Positions 44,689 through 53,393 of a stretch of DNA of 60,527 nucleotides are shown in pieces. Position 1 is the first letter of the stretch, and every line of letters begins with the position of its first letter. The notes under the pieces were generated by a model. It saw nothing but the letters and a program-made list of their open reading frames with translations. It searched no databases and was not told the origin of the DNA. Both the position numbers and the translations under genes were made by a program. This stretch comes from Acidobacteriota bacterium. Its GTDB lineage: Bacteria; Acidobacteriota; Terriglobia; Terriglobales; SCQP01. The stretch is taken from positions 1 to 60,527 of the forward strand of contig DAIDIE010000017.1 of assembly GCA_027459505.1 (NCBI GenBank), in the 5' to 3' direction.

Positions 44689-45747
44689 ATGAGCGGAAGT
44701 AGCTTTTCAGGAGCGGTATTGCCGGCCGGCGCCGGAACTGGTGCGGCACGGCAGGACTGTGCCGCCGCTCCGCTGCGCGATAGCTACGGGCGCGCCATCA
44801 GCGATCTGCGCATTTCGATTACCGACCGCTGCAACTACCGCTGCGTTTATTGCCGTTCCGGCAACAGCGCCTACGATGGGCAAGAGCCCATGACGTGGGA
44901 GGAGATTGAGCGTCTTGCCGCGGTTTTCGTGCAGCTTGGGATCAATAAAATTCGCCTGACAGGCGGCGAACCGCTGTTGCGGGCCGGGCTGCTGCGGGGA
45001 ATCGAGCAGCTTTCCACTTTGAGCGTCAGCGACCTGACGCTGACCACCAACGGACACTTACTGCGGCAACGGGCCGCCGATCTGAAGCGGGCCGGGCTGC
45101 AACGGATTACGGTCAGCCTGGATACGCTACGGGCGGACCGCTTTGATCGCATCACGCGCACGCAGGCGGCGTTCGAGCGGGTGCTGGATGGTATCCGCGC
45201 GGCGCAGGAGGCCGGCTTGAACCCGGTCAAAGTGAACGCGGTGCTGGTGCGAGGCTGGAACGATGACGAGGTGGAGGCGTTCGCCAGATTTGCGCGTGAC
45301 TGGCGAGTTTCCATGCGCTTCATCGAGTTCATGCCCTTGGGTGAGGACCGCGCCTGGTCGATGGACAAAGTGGTTGGATTTCGGGAGATTGTGGAGCGCA
45401 TTGGCCGCGTGTACCCACTGGTTGCGGTGGAAGGGCCCGCGCATGAAACGGCGCGCCGCTTCCGTTTTGCGGATCACGAAGGCGCAGAAATTGGCGTGAT
45501 CGCGCCCGTCACCCAGCCCTTTTGCGGGCAATGCAGCCGGATTCGCCTGACTGCCGATGGCAAGATTCGCACCTGCCTTTTTTCCCACCGCGAGTGGGAC
45601 CTGTTAGCACTGCTCCGCAGCGGCGGCAGCGATGCCGAGCTGCGCGCTTTTATTACAGGCGCAGTCGAAAAGAAAGAAGACCGCCACCATATTGGGGAAT
45701 CGAATTTTCAGGCCCCCAGCCGCACCATGGTGCAGATTGGCGGCTGA
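44689..45747 (+). CDS. moaA: GTP 3',8-cyclase (molybdenum cofactor biosynthesis)
   Basis: A 352-residue radical SAM enzyme for the first step of molybdopterin synthesis. The N-terminal cluster is CNYRCVYC (in SITDRCNYRCVYCRSG), the SAM-binding region is RLTGGEPLLRAG, and the C-terminal GTP-binding cluster includes FCGQCSRIRLTADGKIRTCLFS. The C-terminus is somewhat altered: it ends FQAPSRTMVQIGG, in place of the usual double-Gly end. It has about 40 extra N-terminal residues, so a later start is possible. No other moa gene is in the window. Confidence 0.94.
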   Translation: MSGSSFSGAVLPAGAGTGAARQDCAAAPLRDSYGRAISDLRISITDRCNYRCVYCRSGNSAYDGQEPMTWEEIERLAAVFVQLGINKIRLTGGEPLLRAGLLRGIEQLSTLSVSDLTLTTNGHLLRQRAADLKRAGLQRITVSLDTLRADRFDRITRTQAAFERVLDGIRAAQEAGLNPVKVNAVLVRGWNDDEVEAFARFARDWRVSMRFIEFMPLGEDRAWSMDKVVGFREIVERIGRVYPLVAVEGPAHETARRFRFADHEGAEIGVIAPVTQPFCGQCSRIRLTADGKIRTCLFSHREWDLLALLRSGGSDAELRAFITGAVEKKEDRHHIGESNFQAPSRTMVQIGG

Positions 45748-45865
45748 ATGGGCCCCCCGCAGAGCTGCAGGGGAAAGCCGAAGTCGCCGGAAGCAGCTCG
45801 CAAGCTAAAATAAAGAGTTCAAGGCGGACCCCGTAAACCTGCCGCGCCCGCCCTATTGGATTTGC

Positions 45866-46972
45866 ATGGCCACACCCGTCATTGCCGATTGCGACCTCGA
45901 TAATTACCTGCGATTTCCGGATGAGACGTTGCGCCCCAGGCTGCGCGAGGTCCGGCAGCGTCTGGGCGAGACGGTGCTCATTCTGGGGCACCACTATCAA
46001 CGGAATGAAGTGATCGAGTTTGCCGATTTTCGCGGCGACTCCTTCAAGCTTTCCCAACAATCGGCGCAGCATCCGGCGGCGCAGTACATCATTTTCTGTG
46101 GTGTCCACTTCATGGCGGAGAGCGCGGATATTCTATGCGCGCCGCACCAGCAGGTAGTGTTGCCCGATCTGAACGCCGGCTGTTCCATGGCCGACATGGC
46201 GCAGAACTGGCAGGTGCAGCAGGCCTGGCAGGAACTGCGGGATGCGGGTCTGGCGGATGAGTTTTTGCCGCTGACCTACATGAACTCAACGGCGGCGATC
46301 AAGGCCTTTTGCGGGCAGAACGGCGGACTGGTGTGTACCTCGTCGAACGCGCCCGCGGCCTTCCGCTGGGCGTTCGAGCGCAAGCCAAAGATTTTCTTTC
46401 TCCCGGATCAGCATCTGGGGCGCAATACCGGTTCCAGGCTGGGTATTGCGCTTGATGAGATGCGGGTGTGGGATCCGCGGCGTGAATTGGGTGGTTTAAC
46501 GCCCGATCAGGTACGCACCGCCCGCGTCCTGCTCTGGAAAGGGCACTGCTCGGTGCATCAACGTTTTCAGCCCGAGCATGTGGAACGCTGCCGGGCGGAG
46601 CGCCCGGGGGTAAAAGTGCTGGTGCACCCCGAGTGCAATTGGGAGGTCGTGCAGAAAGCCGACCTGGTGGGCTCAACCGAATTCATTATTCGCCAGGTTT
46701 GCACCGCACCAGCGGGGACGGAATGGGCCATCGGGACCGAATTGCACCTCGTCCACCGGCTTGCGCAGGAGCATCCCGAACAGAAAATCGCGCCGCTGGA
46801 CAACAACATGTGTCCGGTTTGCACCACGATGTTCCGCATCTCGCCGCAGCACCTGCTTTGGGTGCTGGAAAATCTGGAGCGCGGCACGGTCGTGAACCGG
46901 GTGCGGGTAGCCGAAGACGTGAAGCATTGGGCCCGCGTGGCGCTGGACCGCATGCTGGCCGTGCCGGCCTGA
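45866..46972 (+). CDS. nadA: Quinolinate synthase
   Basis: A 368-residue 4Fe-4S enzyme condensing iminoaspartate with dihydroxyacetone phosphate in de novo NAD synthesis. It has the triplicated alpha/beta fold with LGHHYQRNEVIEFADFRGDS, the Cys ligand in IIFCGVHFMAESADIL, VCTSSNAP and NMCPVCTTMFR near the C-terminus. The ATG at 45866 gives the full protein. nadB and nadC are not in the window. A DUF2203 gene follows after 17 bases. Confidence 0.95.
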   Translation: MATPVIADCDLDNYLRFPDETLRPRLREVRQRLGETVLILGHHYQRNEVIEFADFRGDSFKLSQQSAQHPAAQYIIFCGVHFMAESADILCAPHQQVVLPDLNAGCSMADMAQNWQVQQAWQELRDAGLADEFLPLTYMNSTAAIKAFCGQNGGLVCTSSNAPAAFRWAFERKPKIFFLPDQHLGRNTGSRLGIALDEMRVWDPRRELGGLTPDQVRTARVLLWKGHCSVHQRFQPEHVERCRAERPGVKVLVHPECNWEVVQKADLVGSTEFIIRQVCTAPAGTEWAIGTELHLVHRLAQEHPEQKIAPLDNNMCPVCTTMFRISPQHLLWVLENLERGTVVNRVRVAEDVKHWARVALDRMLAVPA

Positions 46973-46989
46973 GGGGAGAGTTGAGACCT

Positions 46990-47424
46990 GTGAACCGCAC
47001 CTTCACCCTCAATGAGGCCCAGGAAATCCTTCCGGTGGTACGCCGGCTGCTGGAGAGCGCACGCAGCGCGCGGCAGCAACTCCGTGAAAAAGAAGAATTC
47101 TTCACCGCTGTGCAGGCCCGCATTATTTTGCATGGCGGTCTGCTGCTTGATCCCATCGCGTTGGCGGCGGCGCGCAAAGAGCGGGAACGTGCCGAGAGTC
47201 AGTTGCGGGATGCGGTTGAGGAAATTACTTCCGCCGGCGTGCAGTTGAAAGATATCGATCAGGGGCTGCTCGATTTTCCCTGCCTGGTGGATGGGCGCAT
47301 GATCCTGCTTTGCTGGAAGCTGGGCGAAGAAAGCATCGAATTCTGGCACAGCCTGGAGGATGGCTTCGCCGGCCGCAAGCGGATTGACGCCACGCTGTTT
47401 GGCGGCTCCAGGCGAGCGCAGTAG
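46990..47424 (+). CDS. DUF2203-family protein
   Basis: A 144-residue protein with the two DUF2203 hallmarks: an N-terminal helical segment (FTLNEAQEILPVVRRLLESA) and the C-terminal KDIDQGLLDFPCLVDGRMILLCWKLGE, with IEFWHSLEDGFAGRK. The GTG start at 46990 is chosen because the motif begins four residues later; the long upstream frame overlaps nadA. Function is unknown for the family. It is probably co-transcribed with nadA. Confidence 0.88.
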   Translation: MNRTFTLNEAQEILPVVRRLLESARSARQQLREKEEFFTAVQARIILHGGLLLDPIALAAARKERERAESQLRDAVEEITSAGVQLKDIDQGLLDFPCLVDGRMILLCWKLGEESIEFWHSLEDGFAGRKRIDATLFGGSRRAQ

Positions 47425-47453
47425 GGCTGCCACCGCTACGTACGAGTCTCCTT

Positions 47454-47885
47454 ATGCGCGTGGTTCTTCAACGTGTTTCGTCCGCATCGGTGAGCGTCGC
47501 GGGTGAACTGAGTGGGGCGATTGGTCAGGGATATCTGCTGCTGTGCGGTTGGGAGAAGGGCGATAATCAGGCGCAGTGTGATCGTCTGGCGGAGCGCATT
47601 CCCCGCCTGCGTCTCTGGCCCGGCGAACAGGGGAAATTAGCCTACGACCTGCTGCAGACAGGGGGCAGCGTGCTGGTGGTGCCGCAGTTTACGCTTCTGG
47701 CCAACACTACTGACGGACTGCGCCCCAGCTTTACTCGCGCCGCCGAGCCGGCCCTGGCGCGCAACCTGTTTGATTACTTCTGTGATTCCCTGGCGCGCAC
47801 CGTCACCGTTCAGCGCGGGGTTTTTGGGGCGGACATGCGGGTGGAGTTGTGTAATGTGGGGCCATTTACTCTAACGCTGGAATAA
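47454..47885 (+). CDS. dtd: D-aminoacyl-tRNA deacylase
   Basis: A 143-residue proofreading enzyme removing D-amino acids from tRNA. It matches the family in length and motifs: MRVVLQRVSSASVSV at the N-terminus, GYLLLCGWEKGD, LRPSFTRAAEP, GVFGADMRVELCNVGPFT. The NxGPxT Gly-cisPro motif is intact; the conserved SQFTL appears as PQFTL. It lies 29 bases after the DUF2203 gene. Confidence 0.93.
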   Translation: MRVVLQRVSSASVSVAGELSGAIGQGYLLLCGWEKGDNQAQCDRLAERIPRLRLWPGEQGKLAYDLLQTGGSVLVVPQFTLLANTTDGLRPSFTRAAEPALARNLFDYFCDSLARTVTVQRGVFGADMRVELCNVGPFTLTLE

Positions 47886-48098
47886 CTCCGCACCTCATGA
47901 AGTGACTTGCGCTTCCACCTGTCAGAAGATTTTCAGACCGTCCGTTTTCCTTTCTCAGACATCCTCAAGACTCATTTGCGCTCCGCCGATAGAAGCTGGT
48001 AGGCAGTAAAAACGCGTTAATCTCCGTGGTTCGGCCTCAAACTACGCAATATCGCCGGAGGATGGTTAACGCCTAAGCTGTTGTGCTGGTGAACTATT
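47886..48098. other. Promoter/leader region of the exopolysaccharide operon
   Basis: About 210 bases, lower in GC than the flanking genes, containing the short stem-capable segment CGCCGGAGGATGG before the first gene. I looked for a cyclic-di-GMP riboswitch pattern and did not find one. A promoter here is expected but not resolved. Confidence 0.45.
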
Positions 48099-49427
48099 TT
48101 GGCTGAACTGTCGCAACAAGACGCAAGCGCCGCGCCTGCGCCCGCCCAGCGGGAGTTGTCGCCCGCGGCACGCCTGTTCTTTGGCGTGCTCTTATGCGTG
48201 GCGACGCTCGCCTGTGGCGTGCTGACGGTGCGCACTGGTGCCGCCGAGGTGTTCTCAGATCACGGCAAATATCGACTCGCGGTGGCATCGCGGCCGGATG
48301 TTTCCTTCTACCGGCGAGAATTGGCCGAGAGCGAAATCACCCTTTCTCCCCGGGAGAGCCGGCAGCAGTTGCTCATAGCGCTGCGGCTGAATCCGTATGA
48401 CCCGATTGCCCGCGCCGATCTGGCAACTGCGGATCTGGCGCTGGCGCGCCCGGCGGCCGCGGTTGACTTCAGCTTTGACGCCTTGCGTCACGTGCACGAC
48501 TTCGACTCGCATTGGCGCTACGCCAACCTGTTGCTGCTTTCCGGGCAAGTGGGTCCGCGGTTTTGGGGGCAAGTGAAGCAGGCCTCCGTCTATGCTGCGC
48601 CGGACCTGTTTCCATCGATTGTGACGCGGACTCTGACCGCCACCAATTTCGACTTTCATGATCTGATTCCGGCCTTGCCCGCTGATTCCGCCGCGGCCGC
48701 CGCAGCCGTTCTGATCGCTGCCACCGACCATGAGGACTGGACCGTGGCGCGGCAAGGGGTGGAGTGGGTGCTGCGCACGCGCAACACCATGCCCAGCGAT
48801 CGCTTGCGGCGCGAGGATGCGTTGCAACACACGGTGCAAAAGGGCCTGGCGCCGGCGCCGGGGCTGGCGCTGCAGACCTGGAACGCGGCGGTGCGCACCG
48901 GTTTGCTCTCTGGGCGGGAACGCGCGGTGACGGGCAATCTGGTGGAGGACGGCAGTTTTCAACAACCGCTGCCGACACAGCAGCCCGTTCCCAATCTGGG
49001 TGGCTGGAATCAATTGCAAAACGCGGCCCTGGTTCACCCGGTAGTAGTAGCGGCTGGCCAGCCAGCGCTGGAGCTGACGTTTGATGGCACTGCGGGCAGT
49101 TCGCAACTGTTTCTGCGGCAGTGGGTGGCCGCACCCGCTCCCGCCACGTACTGTTTGAGCGTGCAGGCGCGCAGTCTGGGAGGGGCGGCGCAGAGCGGGA
49201 TGGAACTGCAGGTCAATGATTTTTCCGATGGCCAGCTGCTGCAGCGCGTGCCCATAGCGACCCCGGGCGATTGGCAGACAACCCAGCAATGCGGCCTGAG
49301 CGTAGCGGCAAAGAGCGGCAACTTTGGCGCACTGTCGCTCACCCTGGCTTACGAGCGAGTGGCGGGTACGGTGCCCTTGCAAAACCCGGTATTGCTGCGC
49401 GATGTGCGGCTCTGGAGGCAGCCATGA
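48099..49427 (+). CDS. Membrane-anchored protein with helical-repeat and carbohydrate-binding-like regions, exopolysaccharide operon
   Basis: A 442-residue protein of unknown function. One membrane helix (about 24-45) is followed by a helical stretch like TPR units (about 70-260: RQQLLIALRLNPYDPIARADLATADLALARPAAAVD) and a C-terminal beta sandwich (about 278-442: NLVEDGSFQQPL, LFLRQWVAAPAPATYCLSVQ, ALSLTLAYERV) resembling carbohydrate-binding jelly rolls. The only possible start after the upstream stop is TTG at 48099, which lacks a strong ribosome-binding site. It overlaps the O-antigen-ligase-like gene by 4 bases. Confidence 0.7.
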   Translation: MAELSQQDASAAPAPAQRELSPAARLFFGVLLCVATLACGVLTVRTGAAEVFSDHGKYRLAVASRPDVSFYRRELAESEITLSPRESRQQLLIALRLNPYDPIARADLATADLALARPAAAVDFSFDALRHVHDFDSHWRYANLLLLSGQVGPRFWGQVKQASVYAAPDLFPSIVTRTLTATNFDFHDLIPALPADSAAAAAAVLIAATDHEDWTVARQGVEWVLRTRNTMPSDRLRREDALQHTVQKGLAPAPGLALQTWNAAVRTGLLSGRERAVTGNLVEDGSFQQPLPTQQPVPNLGGWNQLQNAALVHPVVVAAGQPALELTFDGTAGSSQLFLRQWVAAPAPATYCLSVQARSLGGAAQSGMELQVNDFSDGQLLQRVPIATPGDWQTTQQCGLSVAAKSGNFGALSLTLAYERVAGTVPLQNPVLLRDVRLWRQP

Positions 49428-50971
49428 GTCTGGCCGCCACTCCAGCGCATGCGTTAGGGCCGGTGTTGCGGCGCAAGAAGCGTGTGCCCTGGTGGCTGCG
49501 CCTGCGCGACATCTGGTACAGCCCTCAACTGCTGCAGCGCACGATTGCACAGAGCAGCATGCTGGCGGTGGTGTATGCCATTTTTGCTTTTGGAGGCGTG
49601 TACGGCTGGGCTTATGGGGGCGCCTACCTGCTGATTTTCGCGGTGGTGGGGCTCTGGGCCGCCGCCTGGATGAGCGGCCGCCTGGCGGGGCGCTGGCATG
49701 CGATTTATTTGCCGCTGCTGCTGTTCCATGGCTGGATTGCGGCGCAGTATATTTTCGGACTCACGGTCTCTCGCGGCCTGACTCTTTCCACATGGCTGCA
49801 TTACAGTGCCGGATGCGCACTGCTGTTTTTACTGACGCAGACGCTGGAATTAAGGCGCGATGCGCCTTGGATGCTGCCTAGTTGCAGCCTGCTGTGCGGA
49901 GCGGTGGCCGGGCTGGCCCTGGCGCAGTATTTCACCGGCATTCACCGGATTTATTGGGTCGAACTCTACGGCTATGCGGTGCCGGCGGGCCCTTACGTGA
50001 ATCGCAACCATTTTGCCGGTTGTATGGAATTGCTACTGCCGCTGGCGATCATGCAGGCAATTGTGGTGCGGCGCAGGGGCGGAGTCCTCACCGCATTGTG
50101 GTCACTGTGTCCGGCACTGGGGTTAGCCGCCATGCTGATGTCAGTGAGCCGGGCTGGGGTCAGCGCGGTTATACTGGAGACATTGATCGGCTTGGCAGTG
50201 CTCGCATGGGCGCTGCGCCACCTTCGCCAAAAGGGCGGAGCCGCCAGCCCGCCACGCCCGGCGAACTCCACCGCGCTGGTTTGCCAGCCGTCGCTGGAGT
50301 TGGCGGCGAATCAGGCGCTGGCGACCAGAGCTTCCGGCGCATTGGCCCATAGAACGATCGTTCCGCGTCGAAAAAAACGGTTTCGTTTACGCAGCCGCAC
50401 TGGCGCCGCGCTTTCCATCGTGGTGATTCTGGTGGCGTTTACCGCCGCTATTGGGACCAGTTCACTGCGTTCGCGCTGGAGTCAGTTGCAAAGCCAGCGC
50501 GGTGACTGGGATGGGCGGCTGACGCTGACACGCGGCACGCTGGCCATGTGGCATGCCCGGCCGTGGGCGGGGTGGGGACTAGGGACCTGGTCCAGCGTCT
50601 ACACCTCTTACGGACGTTTTCAGGATACGGCGGTTTTTTATGACTACGCCCACAACGATTACGTGCAGCTTTTGGCCGAGACGGGCGTAGTGGGTGGAGC
50701 GCTGTTGGTGCTGGGATTAGGCTTGGCGGTCTGGGAGTATCAGACCGCGTCGCTGTCTGCGCCCGCCGATAGTCCGGCGTGGCTGTTGGGAATCGGGGGA
50801 TTGTTGGGGTGTGCCGGCTTGCTGTTTCATTCAGCGTTCGACTTTAATCTCCACATTCCCGCCAATGCGCTGCTGTTTTGTGTCAGCATGGCGCTTTTTG
50901 TCGTCCGGCCGCATGCCGAGGGTCGGCGTAAACAACAGAAAACGCAGGAGTTTATGCCGGCCGAGGCCTGA
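49424..50971 (+). CDS. O-antigen ligase/polymerase-like membrane protein
   Basis: A 515-residue multi-pass protein (about 11-12 helices) of the Wzy/WaaL group, which polymerise or ligate polysaccharide repeat units in the periplasm. Signature pieces are VNRNHFAGCMELLLPLA, SVSRAGVSAV and the large periplasmic-loop end YAHNDYVQLLAETGVVG. A basic cytoplasmic insert (about residues 275-325) separates the helices. Its ATG overlaps the preceding stop. In an operon with Wzc- and Wza-type genes, a polymerase role is more likely than LPS ligation. Confidence 0.82.
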   Translation: MSLAATPAHALGPVLRRKKRVPWWLRLRDIWYSPQLLQRTIAQSSMLAVVYAIFAFGGVYGWAYGGAYLLIFAVVGLWAAAWMSGRLAGRWHAIYLPLLLFHGWIAAQYIFGLTVSRGLTLSTWLHYSAGCALLFLLTQTLELRRDAPWMLPSCSLLCGAVAGLALAQYFTGIHRIYWVELYGYAVPAGPYVNRNHFAGCMELLLPLAIMQAIVVRRRGGVLTALWSLCPALGLAAMLMSVSRAGVSAVILETLIGLAVLAWALRHLRQKGGAASPPRPANSTALVCQPSLELAANQALATRASGALAHRTIVPRRKKRFRLRSRTGAALSIVVILVAFTAAIGTSSLRSRWSQLQSQRGDWDGRLTLTRGTLAMWHARPWAGWGLGTWSSVYTSYGRFQDTAVFYDYAHNDYVQLLAETGVVGGALLVLGLGLAVWEYQTASLSAPADSPAWLLGIGGLLGCAGLLFHSAFDFNLHIPANALLFCVSMALFVVRPHAEGRRKQQKTQEFMPAEA

Positions 50972-51026
50972 ACGGCGGGGATGGCTCACAACGTGCACTG
51001 CTGCAAGGTGAAAAGAGCGAGGAAAT

Positions 51027-53393
51027 TTGAGCGGGACTAAGGCCAACACGGGGAGCGACAGCAACCGGCACCTGCCGCGGCGCGGCGGGCGTGACCGCCG
51101 GCCAGGCCGCCGCATGGGCTCCAATGAGCCGCCGCTGGAAAATGCTAGCGGCGCTACCGTGCCGGAGCCGCGTCCCGAACCGCCCGCTCAGTCGATCTAT
51201 GGGGCCACCGAGTCGGCCCCCGTGCGGCGGGAGCCGCAGGTGTTTCCCGAATACCGTCCGACGCCCGGCTTCGGTGACGGGGGCTGGGGCAATGACGGCT
51301 CTGGACCGGAAGGGGCCGCCGGCCTGCCGGTCAAGTTCTATTGGCAGCAGATCCGGCGTCATTACCGGCGCATTCTGGCGGCGGTCGCTCTGGTGACGCT
51401 GCTGACCTGGGTGCACGTCTCGCGATTGCCAAAGCAGTACGCCTCAACGGCGCAGGTGCGGATTGACCCGGGAAGTTCGACCCAGTTTCTGTCGAACAAC
51501 CAGTACAGCGATGACGACAGCTACAACCGCCTGCGCACCACGCTGGCGGGGGATGTCACCAGCCGCTCGGTCGTCGATGGCGCGATCCAATTGGCGCATC
51601 TGGACGAGCACTATCACATTGCCAAGGTTTCGGCGACGGTTGGCGACGCCAATGCCGAACAGAACGCGCTCTATAACCTGGTGGTGAACAGCACCCAGGT
51701 TTCGAAGCCGGAAGGTACCCGCAATATTGAGATTACGTATGTGTCGACCGATCCGGATCTGTCGGCGCAGATGGCCAACGCGCTGGCGAAGAGCCTGATC
51801 CAGGAAGACTTCAAGACCAGGATGAAGGCGCTTGCCAACTCGACCTCCTGGATGCAGCGCCGGCTGGACGATCTGCGCGCGCAGATGGAGCAGAGCACGC
51901 AGGCGCTGGTGCGCTATGAGCGGACCAATAACATCGTCAACCTCAACGATCGCGAGACGCTGAGCGAGCAGAAGCTGCAGCAACTGGAATCGGAGTTGTT
52001 GAATGCGCAGGCGGCGCGCGCCGCGGCCGAGGCGCAACTGAATACCGTGCAGAACGGCGAGCTGGCCGCCCTGTTGGCCAGCAAACACGGCGCCAGTCTG
52101 CAGACGCTGCAGGACGCGGTCAATGTGGCGCAACTGCGTTTTAGCGACGTCAGCGCGCGAGTGGGTCCCGCCAATCCGGTCTATCAGCAGGCGCAGGCGG
52201 AACTGCTGGCCGCGCAGAAGGACCTGGACAAGGCCAAGCAACAGACGGTCCTGCAGGTGGCCGCCGATTACCGGCGCGCGGTGCGGCGGGAGGAACTGGA
52301 CCAGAAGTCGGTCTCGGCCGCCAAGGCGCAAATGGATGAGCTCAGCGGCAAGAGCATCGACTACGACGTCTTGAAGCAAAACGCCGACAGCGTCAAGCGC
52401 ATTTACAACGATATGCTGCAGGCCACCACCATGGAGCAACTGCGCAGCGGCTTCCATGGCAACATGATCAGCATCAGCGACGCCGCTGTGGCGGACCGTT
52501 TTCCGGTGGCGCCGCACGTTGGCCGCTCCGTCGAACTCGCTTTTCTGCTGTCGCTGCTGTGTGGCTGTGGCGTAGCCGTTCTGGTGGGCGTGCTCGACAA
52601 TACCTTCTCCGCCCCCGAGCGCGTGGAGCAGAGCGTGGGTGTGCCGCTGCTGGGCTCACTGCCCATCGCCGAACAGCGCGAGCATGTTTATGAACTGGTG
52701 CAGCCGCACACGGATCACTCCACCGCGTTGGCTCTGCAACGCTCGGCTTTTGCCGAGGCGGCGCTCACGCTGCGCACGTCGCTGCTCTTCTCCTCTCCGG
52801 AACGGACGCAGTGCATCAGCTTCACCAGCGCGCAGCCGCTGGAGGGCAAATCCAGCGTCGCGGTGAATGTCGCCGCGGCCCTGGCGCTGCATGGGTCCAA
52901 GGTGCTGGTGATTGATGCCGATATCCGCCGCCCCACCGTGCACCGCATTTTGGACGCCCCTAACCGTGTGGGCTTAAGCAGCGCGCTGCGTAACGCCGCG
53001 CCGCTGGAGGACTGCATCCTGCCCACTCCGGTCGATCATCTCTTTGTCATGCCCGCAGGTCCCGCTGCGCCCCATCCGGCCGAGTTGCTGGCTACCGGCA
53101 TGCCCGAGATTCTCGAACTGCTCAAGCCGGAGTTCGACCACATCATTCTGGATTGCCCGCCATTATTGGGTTTTGCCGACGCTCTCACCATGGCAACCCT
53201 GGTGGACGGCGTGGTATTGGTGACCCGGGCCAGCAAGACACCTCGTGAGCAGGTTCGCACCGTGCTGCGGCAGCTCATGCGGGTGCGCGCCAACGTTCTG
53301 GGCCTGGTGCTGAACGCGGTCGACACCGATCGCAATCAGTACTACTACTACCGCGATAACCCCCACGCCGATACGGCGGGGAGTGGAAAATGA
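51027..53393 (+). CDS. Wzc-type polysaccharide co-polymerase and tyrosine autokinase
   Basis: A 788-residue inner-membrane protein that sets chain length and gates export of the polysaccharide. Two membrane helices (about 118-137 and 500-520) flank a periplasmic Wzz region with long coiled coils (about 265-350). The cytoplasmic BY-kinase has Walker A with Lys608 (PLEGKSS), Walker A' VLVIDADIRRP, Walker B HIILDCPPLLG and a C-terminal Tyr cluster Y772-Y775. A polar, Pro/Arg-rich extension of about 100 residues precedes the first helix. The start is TTG, with GAGGAA upstream (51019-51024). Confidence 0.92.
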   Translation: MSGTKANTGSDSNRHLPRRGGRDRRPGRRMGSNEPPLENASGATVPEPRPEPPAQSIYGATESAPVRREPQVFPEYRPTPGFGDGGWGNDGSGPEGAAGLPVKFYWQQIRRHYRRILAAVALVTLLTWVHVSRLPKQYASTAQVRIDPGSSTQFLSNNQYSDDDSYNRLRTTLAGDVTSRSVVDGAIQLAHLDEHYHIAKVSATVGDANAEQNALYNLVVNSTQVSKPEGTRNIEITYVSTDPDLSAQMANALAKSLIQEDFKTRMKALANSTSWMQRRLDDLRAQMEQSTQALVRYERTNNIVNLNDRETLSEQKLQQLESELLNAQAARAAAEAQLNTVQNGELAALLASKHGASLQTLQDAVNVAQLRFSDVSARVGPANPVYQQAQAELLAAQKDLDKAKQQTVLQVAADYRRAVRREELDQKSVSAAKAQMDELSGKSIDYDVLKQNADSVKRIYNDMLQATTMEQLRSGFHGNMISISDAAVADRFPVAPHVGRSVELAFLLSLLCGCGVAVLVGVLDNTFSAPERVEQSVGVPLLGSLPIAEQREHVYELVQPHTDHSTALALQRSAFAEAALTLRTSLLFSSPERTQCISFTSAQPLEGKSSVAVNVAAALALHGSKVLVIDADIRRPTVHRILDAPNRVGLSSALRNAAPLEDCILPTPVDHLFVMPAGPAAPHPAELLATGMPEILELLKPEFDHIILDCPPLLGFADALTMATLVDGVVLVTRASKTPREQVRTVLRQLMRVRANVLGLVLNAVDTDRNQYYYYRDNPHADTAGSGK

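Noticed and set aside
47886-48098. Cyclic-di-GMP riboswitch before the exopolysaccharide operon
   Set aside because: A short ACGCAA...CCGGAGG resemblance exists, but the conserved core and the required pairing are missing.
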